IMG/VR virus record: IMGVR_UViG_3300023180_000198
Coordinates: 1-34,279 of that record
Direction: 5' to 3' (one strand)
Origin: a virus
Length of the DNA stretch: 34,279 bases
The stretch's first letter is position 1. Each line of letters starts with the position of its first letter. The translations under genes were made by a program, and so were the position numbers. Of this stretch, positions 6,757 through 13,814 are shown piece after piece. Under the pieces are notes generated by a model. It searched no databases, was not told the DNA's origin, and was given only the letters and a program-made list of their open reading frames with translations.

Positions 6757-7906
6757 TTTTAGTTTAGTTATATTAAGAAATCATAGTCTACTCGAATCAG
6801 TACGTGATTATTTTTATCAAATGCTGTTACATGATTTTGACGAAGATAAAATTTTTATAACTAACAAAAACAATTTAAGATGGCTACTGGGTCGTAAACT
6901 TAAAACAACATATGCAGTTGTTATTGAAGAAGGCATTTTGTTTAATAAAAAAATTGAAGATATAATTACCAGTTCACTTAATGACATAGAACAATATTCG
7001 TTAATCGGTCATTTATTAGATAGAAAAAATCGCTATTATCATTTACACCCGCAACATTTTATTATTAATGCTAGTCATTGGAAACAAATTGATTGTCCAG
7101 ATTTTACTAAAAAAGCCAATAATAATTTAATTGACATTGAACGTTCTACAGAAAATTTTCATGATGATTATACACCGTTATGGATTAGAAAAAATTCTAA
7201 TAAAACAATAAAATGTGAAAATTTAAAATTTGGTGGTTTTGTTATTAGTGAAATGTTAAAAAATAATTTACTGATTAGACCTTTTCAAGAAGATGAAAGA
7301 CATACTAAGCAATTTGTTTATTATAGCGACAATGAGCAAGTTAGAGAGCTATTAAAATATGAAAATCTTTCTGCTAATTCTTACTATTATCCATTAACAA
7401 CCGGACATCGCAAACAACAGTTTACTAATTTGTATTCAAATTATGTTTCTGTTGCCAATGGAATAGAAAGTTTAATACGAATTAAAAATGTCTATCAAAA
7501 AATAAAAAAAATTACATTTTACGATATATCAATAACTGCATTAATGTTTACAGAATTACTAATTAAAAACTACTTAGAAGATTATAAAAGTTTTGTAATT
7601 GAATTTAATAAACTATGTACCAAACAGCCATGGGCATTAATTAATGACATTAACGATTTAGACAGTTATACTGATGCAGTTGATGTATTACCAATTTTAA
7701 AACATTTAAGAAATAATGATGTTGATATAGAATATAAAATTGGCGATATTACTAGATCTTCGATATTGGAAAATTTAAAAACAGACACGTTGATTAATTT
7801 AACCAATGTGTTTGACTATCAGCATAATCTTATACGAAAAGATGAATGGGATTTTTGGTTAAAAAAAACTAAATCAATATCTATTAAAACTGAAATCCTA
7901 AGATAG
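6725..7906 (+). CDS. Unknown AT-rich 393-residue protein
   Basis: Function not recognised. An N-terminal part contains TTYAVVIEEGILFN, then a segment LIGHLLDRKNRYYHLHPQHF with clustered His/Tyr and a Trp-rich follow-up (INASHWKQIDCPDF). The second half has KKITFYDISITALMFTELLI, which faintly recalls a nucleotide- or SAM-binding strand-loop-helix and is not enough to name an enzyme. The impression is of marine phage proteins with glycosyltransferase-like and methyltransferase-like halves, from memory only. Codon use is visibly more AT-rich than in the neighbours (runs of AAT, AAA, TTA, ATT), which may mark separate origin. It starts inside the end of the nuclease gene (ATG 6725) with only a weak GGGAAAA upstream and overlaps the convergent neighbour by 9 bases. 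Confidence 0.65.
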   Translation: MQSSNKVTINDFSLVILRNHSLLESVRDYFYQMLLHDFDEDKIFITNKNNLRWLLGRKLKTTYAVVIEEGILFNKKIEDIITSSLNDIEQYSLIGHLLDRKNRYYHLHPQHFIINASHWKQIDCPDFTKKANNNLIDIERSTENFHDDYTPLWIRKNSNKTIKCENLKFGGFVISEMLKNNLLIRPFQEDERHTKQFVYYSDNEQVRELLKYENLSANSYYYPLTTGHRKQQFTNLYSNYVSVANGIESLIRIKNVYQKIKKITFYDISITALMFTELLIKNYLEDYKSFVIEFNKLCTKQPWALINDINDLDSYTDAVDVLPILKHLRNNDVDIEYKIGDITRSSILENLKTDTLINLTNVFDYQHNLIRKDEWDFWLKKTKSISIKTEILR

Positions 7907-8260
7907 TTTTAATAGATATATTAACTGATTTATTTCTTGAACAACTTCATCGATGATGTTTTGCACATCACCGTAGTTGATTGTTTCTTTGAATTCTTCG
8001 TATGCAGTTCGTAAATCAATAGCAGATTCAATAATATCTTCAACGTTGGTATAGTTAACTAGTTCAACTCTGCCACTGTCAACTTGAATATTTCCCGATC
8101 TTCCGGACCATGATTCAACTAGCTGATCAACTAAAAGACTGGTTTTATCATAAAAGCCGCCAAGTGCTTGGTGCTGAGCATAAGACTTAGTTTGCCAGTG
8201 ATAGTATTTGGTTTGATTGAGATATTCTAAAGAGTATCTTACAATTTGCTCAATGTTCAT
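7898..8260 (-). CDS. Dps/ferritin-like small protein (DUF5856-like)
   Basis: A 120-residue all-helical protein. Residues 17-60 (KYYHWQTKSYAQHQALGGFYDK..LVDQLVESWSGR) follow the helix-A/helix-B pattern of Dps-like ferritins, where His, Asp and Glu near W/H-rich helix A bind iron, and the C-terminal half continues as two amphipathic helices (IIESAIDLRTAYEEF, NIIDEVVQEINQLIYLL). Similar short proteins occur in T4-like cyanophages. Whether it binds iron or DNA is not known. The ATG at 8260 has a good upstream AACAGGAG ribosome binding site. It is the last gene of the minus-strand run gp47-gp46-oxygenase-this gene. Confidence 0.6.
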   Translation of the reverse strand: MNIEQIVRYSLEYLNQTKYYHWQTKSYAQHQALGGFYDKTSLLVDQLVESWSGRSGNIQVDSGRVELVNYTNVEDIIESAIDLRTAYEEFKETINYGDVQNIIDEVVQEINQLIYLLKLS

Positions 8261-8273
8261 GTTGTTGCTCCTG

Positions 8274-8933
8274 TTAGTATCTGTATTTATTCCAACTTTT
8301 TTCTAGTAATGGTATAAATCTAGTTTTGTCTTTTTTGCCATGTGCTATAATATGCAGTCTTGACTCATTACTTCTGTTCCATACAGCATGAGGTTTTCCT
8401 ACATCTATTAGAAATGCACTTCCGTTTGTAAAAGGAATGTTACCCCAATTTTTATATCTAAACTCGCAACCAGCTGGATTATAAATTGATATGTTTACAG
8501 GACTTAGACAACGTTCATGATTGTCTTGGTGTGGTAAAATATAACCTCCTGGCTCAATCCACATAAATCTTAATCTTTTATATGTTTTGTAAGGAAACGT
8601 ATTTTTAAAAAACTCTGTAGTAACAGGACATTGATCAGATATCTTTGTCCATTTGTAGGTTGGTTCTTCTAAAAATTCTCCATCGTAATACATCCAGTCA
8701 TTAGTATATTCTGCATCAATTCCGTGTAAGCATATACTTTTCCATGTGCCATTGCCTTCGTGTTCTCGGTGAACAACACATTGATCTTTAACATTGAGTG
8801 CTTCTTGATATATTTCTTTCCATGGAATTTCCAAATCTAGTTTAACATACGGGATATTTGTGTCCTGCTGTAACCAATCCCATATGTCTTTTCCGTTATA
8901 ATCAGATGTAAAATGCTGTTTGAGTTGTTCCAT
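8274..8933 (-). CDS. Aspartyl/asparaginyl beta-hydroxylase-like 2OG-Fe(II) oxygenase
   Basis: A 219-residue protein of the AspH-like oxygenase family. The double-stranded beta-helix core has the iron triad H135-x-D137 in MWIEPGGYILPHQDNHE and H182 in DVGKPHAVWNRSNESRLH; R192 is placed to bind 2-oxoglutarate. Such enzymes hydroxylate protein side chains or small molecules; the substrate here is unknown. All catalytic residues appear present, so it is probably active. It lies 8 bases downstream of gp46 and 13 bases upstream of the Dps-like gene, in the same minus-strand run. No strong ribosome binding site is visible before ATG 8933. Confidence 0.75.
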   Translation of the reverse strand: MEQLKQHFTSDYNGKDIWDWLQQDTNIPYVKLDLEIPWKEIYQEALNVKDQCVVHREHEGNGTWKSICLHGIDAEYTNDWMYYDGEFLEEPTYKWTKISDQCPVTTEFFKNTFPYKTYKRLRFMWIEPGGYILPHQDNHERCLSPVNISIYNPAGCEFRYKNWGNIPFTNGSAFLIDVGKPHAVWNRSNESRLHIIAHGKKDKTRFIPLLEKSWNKYRY

Positions 8934-8941
8934 ACATGTAT

Positions 8942-10723
8942 TTAATGAACACTAACTACTTCAAAATCTTCACCAAAAGAAGTAAATCCATTTTCTTTTC
9001 TTACATTCATAATACTGTTAACTCTGCCTGTTAATTCATCTTTGTGTGAAATTAAGAAAATGTTTTTTTGTCGTTCTCTGGTCATTTGTTTAAGAATGGC
9101 CATACTGGATTCAACACCTTGTGTGTCCATACCAGAATCAATAAGTTCATCAATGAATAATAGATTAATAGGTGTGTTTGTAGATTCATAAATGTCTCTA
9201 AATGCCCAGCTTAAGCCAAGAATTAATCGATTTCTCTCACCTCTACTTAAATTGTCAAAGTCTAATTCTCTACCTAGTTCTGTGATTTCAACAGACAAGT
9301 CAGATTGGAATATCACTTCATGCGGTAATCCCAATTGTTCAAGATAATGATTTAGTCTTGCATTTAGATATGCTAAGTTCTGATCAATAATTTTTTTACG
9401 TATAAATGAATCTTTAGATGTTAGTAGTCTATATAAAAATTCTTGATGCTCTTTGAGTTTGGTTAAACTGTTAATGTAATCGTAGTCAATATGTTCAATG
9501 TTTTTGGTTTGTAAAGTTTCAATTTGTTCTAAATGCGGATTGCTTTCATTGTTTACACGAGCAAGTTCAGTTTCTAGTGCGTTTAAATTTTGTTTGTGCT
9601 GATATGCCTCATCAAGATTACTGTAGTATGTTATAGGTTTTGCTCCTACATCACCAATCTGTTCAATACGACTTTGTGTATGTGTTATATTTTGTTGTAG
9701 TGTTTGTAGTTGTTGTGTATGCGAATCTATATTTTGTTGTGTATTAGCAATTATTTTTGTATGAGCGGTATCGTCATGTATTTCTTGTTCACACATAGGA
9801 CATGTTTTTTGTTCTAGTGTGTTAATATGCAAATTCAACTGTTCTATTTGTTTTTCTATAGATGTGCTTTCTCTTACATCGTAGTCTAACTGTTTTTGTA
9901 GGCCAGTAAGTTCTGATTGCTGATCTTTCCAAGCAGACAACTGTTTGTGTAACTCTAGTTCACTTTCAATATCAATCTTTTTAAGCTCTTCAATTGAAAC
10001 ATTTAACTCTGTGATATTTTTTTCATGTTGATCTTGCCAGGCCTGGCTTTTGATTTTGAATTTTCGAATAGTTTCTTCAATTTTTTCATTAGCAGACTTT
10101 ACTGCTTGTATTCTGCTTTCTTCATCTTTGATATCTTCTTTGGTCTGTCTAATCTGTTCTTTGAGCCGGTCTGCTTTGTTTGACAACTGAGTAATACCTA
10201 GTAGTTCTTCAATAATCTCACGTTGTTCAGTTGGCTTCATGGCCAAAAATGGCTGATTATAAGTGTTTAATGCCACAAGGTTTTTAAACAGTGCATGACT
10301 CATGCCAAACACTCTTGTGATTTCATCTTGTGTCAGTCTGTTTTCGCCTTGTGCTTCGTCGGTGTCTTTTTCATTGACCACTTGGTCGTCGACAATAAAT
10401 TTAAAATAGTTGGGTTTTCTACCACGTTCTACTCGATAGCTATGACCATTAACTTCAAAATCACAGCTTACACTCATACCTTTTTGATTGGTTTTGTTGA
10501 TCAAGTTATCACGTTTGATATTTGTGATAGCATCGCCATACAAACAAAAACTCAATGCATTGATAATTGTGGTTTTACCTGTGCCGTTTCTTGATCCTTC
10601 ACCACCAAGATCTAAATTATTACCCAGTACTAAAGTAAGACCAGGTTGATCCAGTTTTACCACTTGAGTAGCCTGCCCTACACTCATAAAATTTTTAATA
10701 GTTAATGATTTTAATTTGATCAT
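8942..10723 (-). CDS. 46: Recombination endonuclease subunit gp46 (SbcC/Rad50-like ATPase)
   Basis: The 593-residue partner of gp47 in the Mre11-Rad50-type complex that resects DNA ends, degrades host DNA and feeds recombination-dependent replication. Walker A GSRNGTGKTT is at residues 43-52, a zinc hook CPMC at 308-311 in the middle of long coiled-coil arms, the ABC signature LSRGERNRL at 492-500, Walker B LLFIDEL at about 521-527, and the switch histidine in SHKDEL at 559-564. Length is close to T4 gp46 (560). The start ATG overlaps the gp47 stop as ATGA (10723-10720), which indicates translational coupling. Confidence 0.97.
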   Translation of the reverse strand: MIKLKSLTIKNFMSVGQATQVVKLDQPGLTLVLGNNLDLGGEGSRNGTGKTTIINALSFCLYGDAITNIKRDNLINKTNQKGMSVSCDFEVNGHSYRVERGRKPNYFKFIVDDQVVNEKDTDEAQGENRLTQDEITRVFGMSHALFKNLVALNTYNQPFLAMKPTEQREIIEELLGITQLSNKADRLKEQIRQTKEDIKDEESRIQAVKSANEKIEETIRKFKIKSQAWQDQHEKNITELNVSIEELKKIDIESELELHKQLSAWKDQQSELTGLQKQLDYDVRESTSIEKQIEQLNLHINTLEQKTCPMCEQEIHDDTAHTKIIANTQQNIDSHTQQLQTLQQNITHTQSRIEQIGDVGAKPITYYSNLDEAYQHKQNLNALETELARVNNESNPHLEQIETLQTKNIEHIDYDYINSLTKLKEHQEFLYRLLTSKDSFIRKKIIDQNLAYLNARLNHYLEQLGLPHEVIFQSDLSVEITELGRELDFDNLSRGERNRLILGLSWAFRDIYESTNTPINLLFIDELIDSGMDTQGVESSMAILKQMTRERQKNIFLISHKDELTGRVNSIMNVRKENGFTSFGEDFEVVSVH

Positions 10724-11724
10724 AGTCTGTTATAAATCTCTATCAGTACTGAATTGTCAAATGTTTCAGAATCAATATTTTTGAGTTGATCTAACACAAT
10801 TTCATCAACACTTTGAAATTTGATTTCTCCAGCAAACTCCATTTCATCTTCTAGTTCTTTGTGCGGAAGCAAACTGATCTCTCTTAGACTATATGTGTTT
10901 TGAAAATTTTCTTTGATAAAGTTTGCTTCTTCATATGTGACATCAATGTCAATTTTGATTCTTACATGTGTTTCTGGTTCAAGATAATCGTCTGGTGCTT
11001 CCAACAGTTTGCTGAGCATAATAGTTCTGTATTTTGGACCATCAGGCCAAATTACAAATTTAGGATCTTGTGACCATTCTAATAACATACAGCCACGATC
11101 GTTGTCCCATGCATCTGCATAGTTGTGAGCAAATGGAGATCCAATGTAACTGACGTTCTTTCTGTGTTGTCGCTTGTGAAAATGTCCTGTAAAAACTCGT
11201 TCTACATTGCTGAAATGTGAGTCATTTAATTCGCCGTGATCGGGCATTTCTACCATGGCATTCATTTTAAAGTTTGGCAGTTCAAAATGACCAAACATGT
11301 ATTTGGCTTTGATGTTTTTTATTTTTTTCCATTCGTTGCCAACTAACCATGGAACAAGTGCCACATCATCTTTGACTGTGATATCATTGATAACTGTCAC
11401 ATTAGGAATTTCTTCAGCAAACACTACAGATGATATTTCACGTTTGTCTCTGTAAAACAAATCATGATTGCCTACAAGAAAATATGTGTGTTCAAATGCT
11501 TCACTGAGTCGTTTAAGGTTAGAAATTGAATAGTTTAGTGTACTGATATTAATTGAGCTTCTGTGATGATGCCAATCACCCAAAAAGATACAGGTTTCTG
11601 CACCAAACTCTTTGGCTTGGTCAATGAACCAGTTTACAAAATTTTCACAATCGTTGTTGTGCTGTCTTGAATTGTTTTTTAAACCAAAATGGATGTCTGT
11701 GAAACAGGCCGCTTTTTTAAACAT
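10720..11724 (-). CDS. 47: Recombination endonuclease subunit gp47 (SbcD/Mre11-like)
   Basis: A 334-residue calcineurin-like metallophosphoesterase, the nuclease of the gp46/gp47 complex. Metal ligands are visible: D10 and H12 (FTDIHFG), D50 (FLGDWHHH), N86 and H87 (VGNHD), and two later histidine motifs (MFGHFEL and FTGHFHKRQ), then SYIGSPF. Length matches T4 gp47 (339). A perfect consensus promoter sits 24 bases upstream of ATG 11724, so the pair is probably an early/middle operon driven by host polymerase. Confidence 0.96.
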   Translation of the reverse strand: MFKKAACFTDIHFGLKNNSRQHNNDCENFVNWFIDQAKEFGAETCIFLGDWHHHRSSINISTLNYSISNLKRLSEAFEHTYFLVGNHDLFYRDKREISSVVFAEEIPNVTVINDITVKDDVALVPWLVGNEWKKIKNIKAKYMFGHFELPNFKMNAMVEMPDHGELNDSHFSNVERVFTGHFHKRQHRKNVSYIGSPFAHNYADAWDNDRGCMLLEWSQDPKFVIWPDGPKYRTIMLSKLLEAPDDYLEPETHVRIKIDIDVTYEEANFIKENFQNTYSLREISLLPHKELEDEMEFAGEIKFQSVDEIVLDQLKNIDSETFDNSVLIEIYNRL

Positions 11725-11747
11725 AAAATTATCTCAAAGTTTTTTAA

Positions 11748-11776
11748 ATTATACTAGATTTTTATGTAAATGTCAA
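11748..11776 (-). promoter_or_regulatory. Perfect sigma70 consensus promoter for gp47-gp46
   Basis: Minus strand TTGACA (11776-11771), exactly 17 bases, TATAAT (11753-11748). It starts just after the gp55 stop and leaves a leader of about 17 bases before ATG 11724. Confidence 0.8.
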
Positions 11777-11780
11777 ATGA

Positions 11781-12611
11781 CTATTTGTTCTTGGTATCGA
11801 TGCTGTCAATGGTTGGACCAAATTCTGATTTTACTTTGAGTTCATGTTCTAGTTGTCTAGTAAATGAAGGAGTCTGTCCAGCTTCTTGTAGTATATCATC
11901 TCTAATACTCTGATGTTTCTTTTCAAGATTCAAAATCCTAGTAAAAGAATTGGTTATGGCCGCAGTATAATAAGCAAAAGGATTTTGTGATTTGGATTCA
12001 TCAAACTGTAATCCTATTTGACTCAACTGTAACAATGCCTGAGATTGCATTTCATCGTTGTAGGTGTATCCTCTCCAGTTTCCTCTACTGCCATATCTTT
12101 CACAGAGCTTGATAAACATTCTTCCCAGTTTGTCTGTAATTCTACCATTTTCTAAACTGAATTGATTGTGTCCAGCATGATGGCTGATTCCCACAACTCT
12201 CCAGTTGTCTGTGTCATCTAATACATAGTGTTTGAATGGAATAAAATTCAATTTGACTTTGGTATCTGCTATGGTTTTGGGATTAGATTTTCTATCCGGA
12301 TCATCTGGAATGTGATCAAATGTGTATGCTCGAATAACCACATCTTGATCTTTGATATCTCTAGTTTTAATCTCATGCTCGCCTAGTTTGGCTTTGGTAA
12401 CACCTAATTCTTCACATTTGAGTTGTGATAGTCTTTCTGCCCTGGCTTGTCTGGCTTCTTTGATTTTGGCTTTGGTCATTTTTTCAATGCCTTCACGCAC
12501 AATCAAATCGTAGTCACGATACATTGGGTCTTCATACCAACAAAAGCTGTTTTTACTTTTGTGTATTTCTTTGAGAATGTCTCTGTTGTTTAAATAATTT
12601 ACTCTTCGCAT
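11781..12611 (-). CDS. 55: Late-transcription sigma factor gp55
   Basis: A 276-residue relative of T4 gp55, the sigma-family factor that directs host RNA polymerase to TATAAATA late promoters. The sigma-like core is in the C-terminal half: NWRGYTYNDEM, then QFDESKSQNPFAYYTA and ITNSFTRILNLEKKHQ, the region-2-like part, ending in a DDILQEAG tail. The N-terminal half (YLNNRDILKEIHKSKNSFCW and a basic KAKIKEARQARAERL helix) makes it longer than T4 gp55 (185). A longer frame could begin at TTG 12650, but that TTG is the -35 box of a promoter; the start chosen is ATG 12611. It is head-to-head with the late gene gp48, whose promoter it would recognise. Confidence 0.85.
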   Translation of the reverse strand: MRRVNYLNNRDILKEIHKSKNSFCWYEDPMYRDYDLIVREGIEKMTKAKIKEARQARAERLSQLKCEELGVTKAKLGEHEIKTRDIKDQDVVIRAYTFDHIPDDPDRKSNPKTIADTKVKLNFIPFKHYVLDDTDNWRVVGISHHAGHNQFSLENGRITDKLGRMFIKLCERYGSRGNWRGYTYNDEMQSQALLQLSQIGLQFDESKSQNPFAYYTAAITNSFTRILNLEKKHQSIRDDILQEAGQTPSFTRQLEHELKVKSEFGPTIDSIDTKNK

Positions 12612-12620
12612 GTTGTGTTT

Positions 12621-12650
12621 ATTATAAGTGTATTGGGTAACAAAAGTCAA
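12621..12650 (-). promoter_or_regulatory. Sigma70-like promoter for gp55
   Basis: Minus strand TTGACT (12650-12645), 18 bases, TATAAT (12626-12621). The -10 box ends 9 bases before ATG 12611, so the leader would be only a few bases long. This settles the start against the longer TTG frame. Confidence 0.7.
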
Positions 12651-12705
12651 CCTTTTATGTTTATCTTTTTTATTTTTTTAGATAAAATACAGTTTTAATT
12701 TTGTC

Positions 12706-12713
12706 TATAAATA
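12706..12713 (+). promoter_or_regulatory. Perfect late promoter box overlapping the gp48 start
   Basis: TATAAATA at 12706-12713 shares its last A with ATG 12713 and lies 5 bases before ATG 12719. In T4, transcription starts a few bases after this box, so the message would be leaderless or nearly so if ATG 12719 is used. Confidence 0.65.
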
Positions 12714-12718
12714 TGTTT

Positions 12719-13519
12719 ATGACAATCTCAAACGACTTTAGAGCTAAATTACAAGCCAAACCCGGTGCAATACGTGAAGTGTATGGCATAAAAAACGATT
12801 CAGCTAATTTGCTAGGCCCTATAGCTAGATCAAACGGCATGATCATGCCTTACACACCAGCTATACAAGTAAACCAAGCAGTGGTTGATTACGCACAATA
12901 CAATTTGCCACAAACAAATTTTGATTACTTTGCATTTGCTAGAAGAAGTTCTCCTACATTTTCTGTGACAGCACCATATACAGCACAAGATCAAGAAGAA
13001 GCTAGATACATGTTGGCTGTGATTCATTTTTTAAGAACAGTTACCATGAGTTATTATGGCATTCAAAACAAAGAAAAGCGTGGTATACCGCCCCCGGTTT
13101 TACTGTTCAGTGCCTATGGTCCATACATGTATGAAAAAGTGCCAGTACTGGTCAGAAACGTGAGTTTTGGTCTAGATCAAGAAATTGATTATGTGCCAGC
13201 CGGAGCTCCATCCACTAGTGTAGCTACCAATACTCAAGAAGCATATAGAGTCATTAATGGTATTCCATACTCGTATGAAGAAATACAACAAATGAATGTG
13301 GAAGCAACAGAATTTAACGATGGAGAATACGGAACACCTCTTAGTATTCAAAGCACAATTGACAATGCAGTGGCAAAAAGTTTTGTGCCCACTGTGTTAA
13401 CAATTTTTATGGATCTAGTGTATGCTCCTATACCAAGCAATGTCAGAGACAACTTTAATCTTGATGATTTTCGTAAAGGCAAATACCTAGGAGATCCGGG
13501 CACTGGAGGATTTATTTAA
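12719..13519 (+). CDS. 48: Baseplate tail tube cap gp48
   Basis: A 266-residue protein matching marine T4-like gp48, which caps the central hub and starts tail tube growth together with gp54. Conserved stretches are RSNGMIMPYTPAIQV, FAFARRSSPTFSVTAPYT and LLFSAYGPYMYEKVPVLVR, then FVPTVLTIFMDLVYAPIP near the C-terminus. T4 gp48 is longer (364). The open frame extends back to TTG 12701 and ATG 12713; ATG 12719 (MTISNDFRAK) is preferred because the late promoter box occupies 12706-12713. The gene ends in TAATG, overlapping gp53 by one base, and starts a plus-strand late operon gp48-gp53-hub protein-gp5. Confidence 0.8.
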   Translation: MTISNDFRAKLQAKPGAIREVYGIKNDSANLLGPIARSNGMIMPYTPAIQVNQAVVDYAQYNLPQTNFDYFAFARRSSPTFSVTAPYTAQDQEEARYMLAVIHFLRTVTMSYYGIQNKEKRGIPPPVLLFSAYGPYMYEKVPVLVRNVSFGLDQEIDYVPAGAPSTSVATNTQEAYRVINGIPYSYEEIQQMNVEATEFNDGEYGTPLSIQSTIDNAVAKSFVPTVLTIFMDLVYAPIPSNVRDNFNLDDFRKGKYLGDPGTGGFI

Positions 13520-13812
13520 TGGCTACTAAAAAAAATTCACCGTATTATAGAACAAGAGTGATAAATGACTATCTTGACATCATTGACATGCCTGTTATAA
13601 AGTCCAGCAGTAATGATCAATACTATACAGTAGAGAGCAAATATGATCGTAGACCAGATCTATTAGCATATGATTTATACGGAGACACAAGATTGTGGTG
13701 GGTGTTTGTGAGAAGAAATATGAATAAAATTCAAGACCCAATAAATGATTTTAGAGCTGGTATCACAATTAGACTGCCAGACAAAACAGCACTAGCAGGC
13801 ATAGTGAATTAA
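13519..13812 (+). CDS. 53: Baseplate wedge protein gp53 (LysM-like)
   Basis: A 97-residue protein with the LysM-like fold of gp53, which joins wedges together around the hub. The diagnostic stretch is RPDLLAYDLYGDTRLWWVF followed by RRNMNKIQDPINDFRAGITI and a final IRLP. It is half the length of T4 gp53 (196), as is typical of marine relatives. Start ATG 13519 overlaps the gp48 stop (TAATG) and two bases separate it from the next gene, so translation is coupled. Confidence 0.85.
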   Translation: MATKKNSPYYRTRVINDYLDIIDMPVIKSSSNDQYYTVESKYDRRPDLLAYDLYGDTRLWWVFVRRNMNKIQDPINDFRAGITIRLPDKTALAGIVN

Positions 13813-13814
13813 AA

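Noticed and set aside
12612-12650. Longer gp55 from TTG 12650
   Set aside because: That TTG is the -35 box of a promoter whose -10 box lies just before ATG 12611.
12701-12718. Longer gp48 from TTG 12701 or ATG 12713
   Set aside because: The late promoter TATAAATA occupies 12706-12713, so these codons would not be transcribed or only barely.
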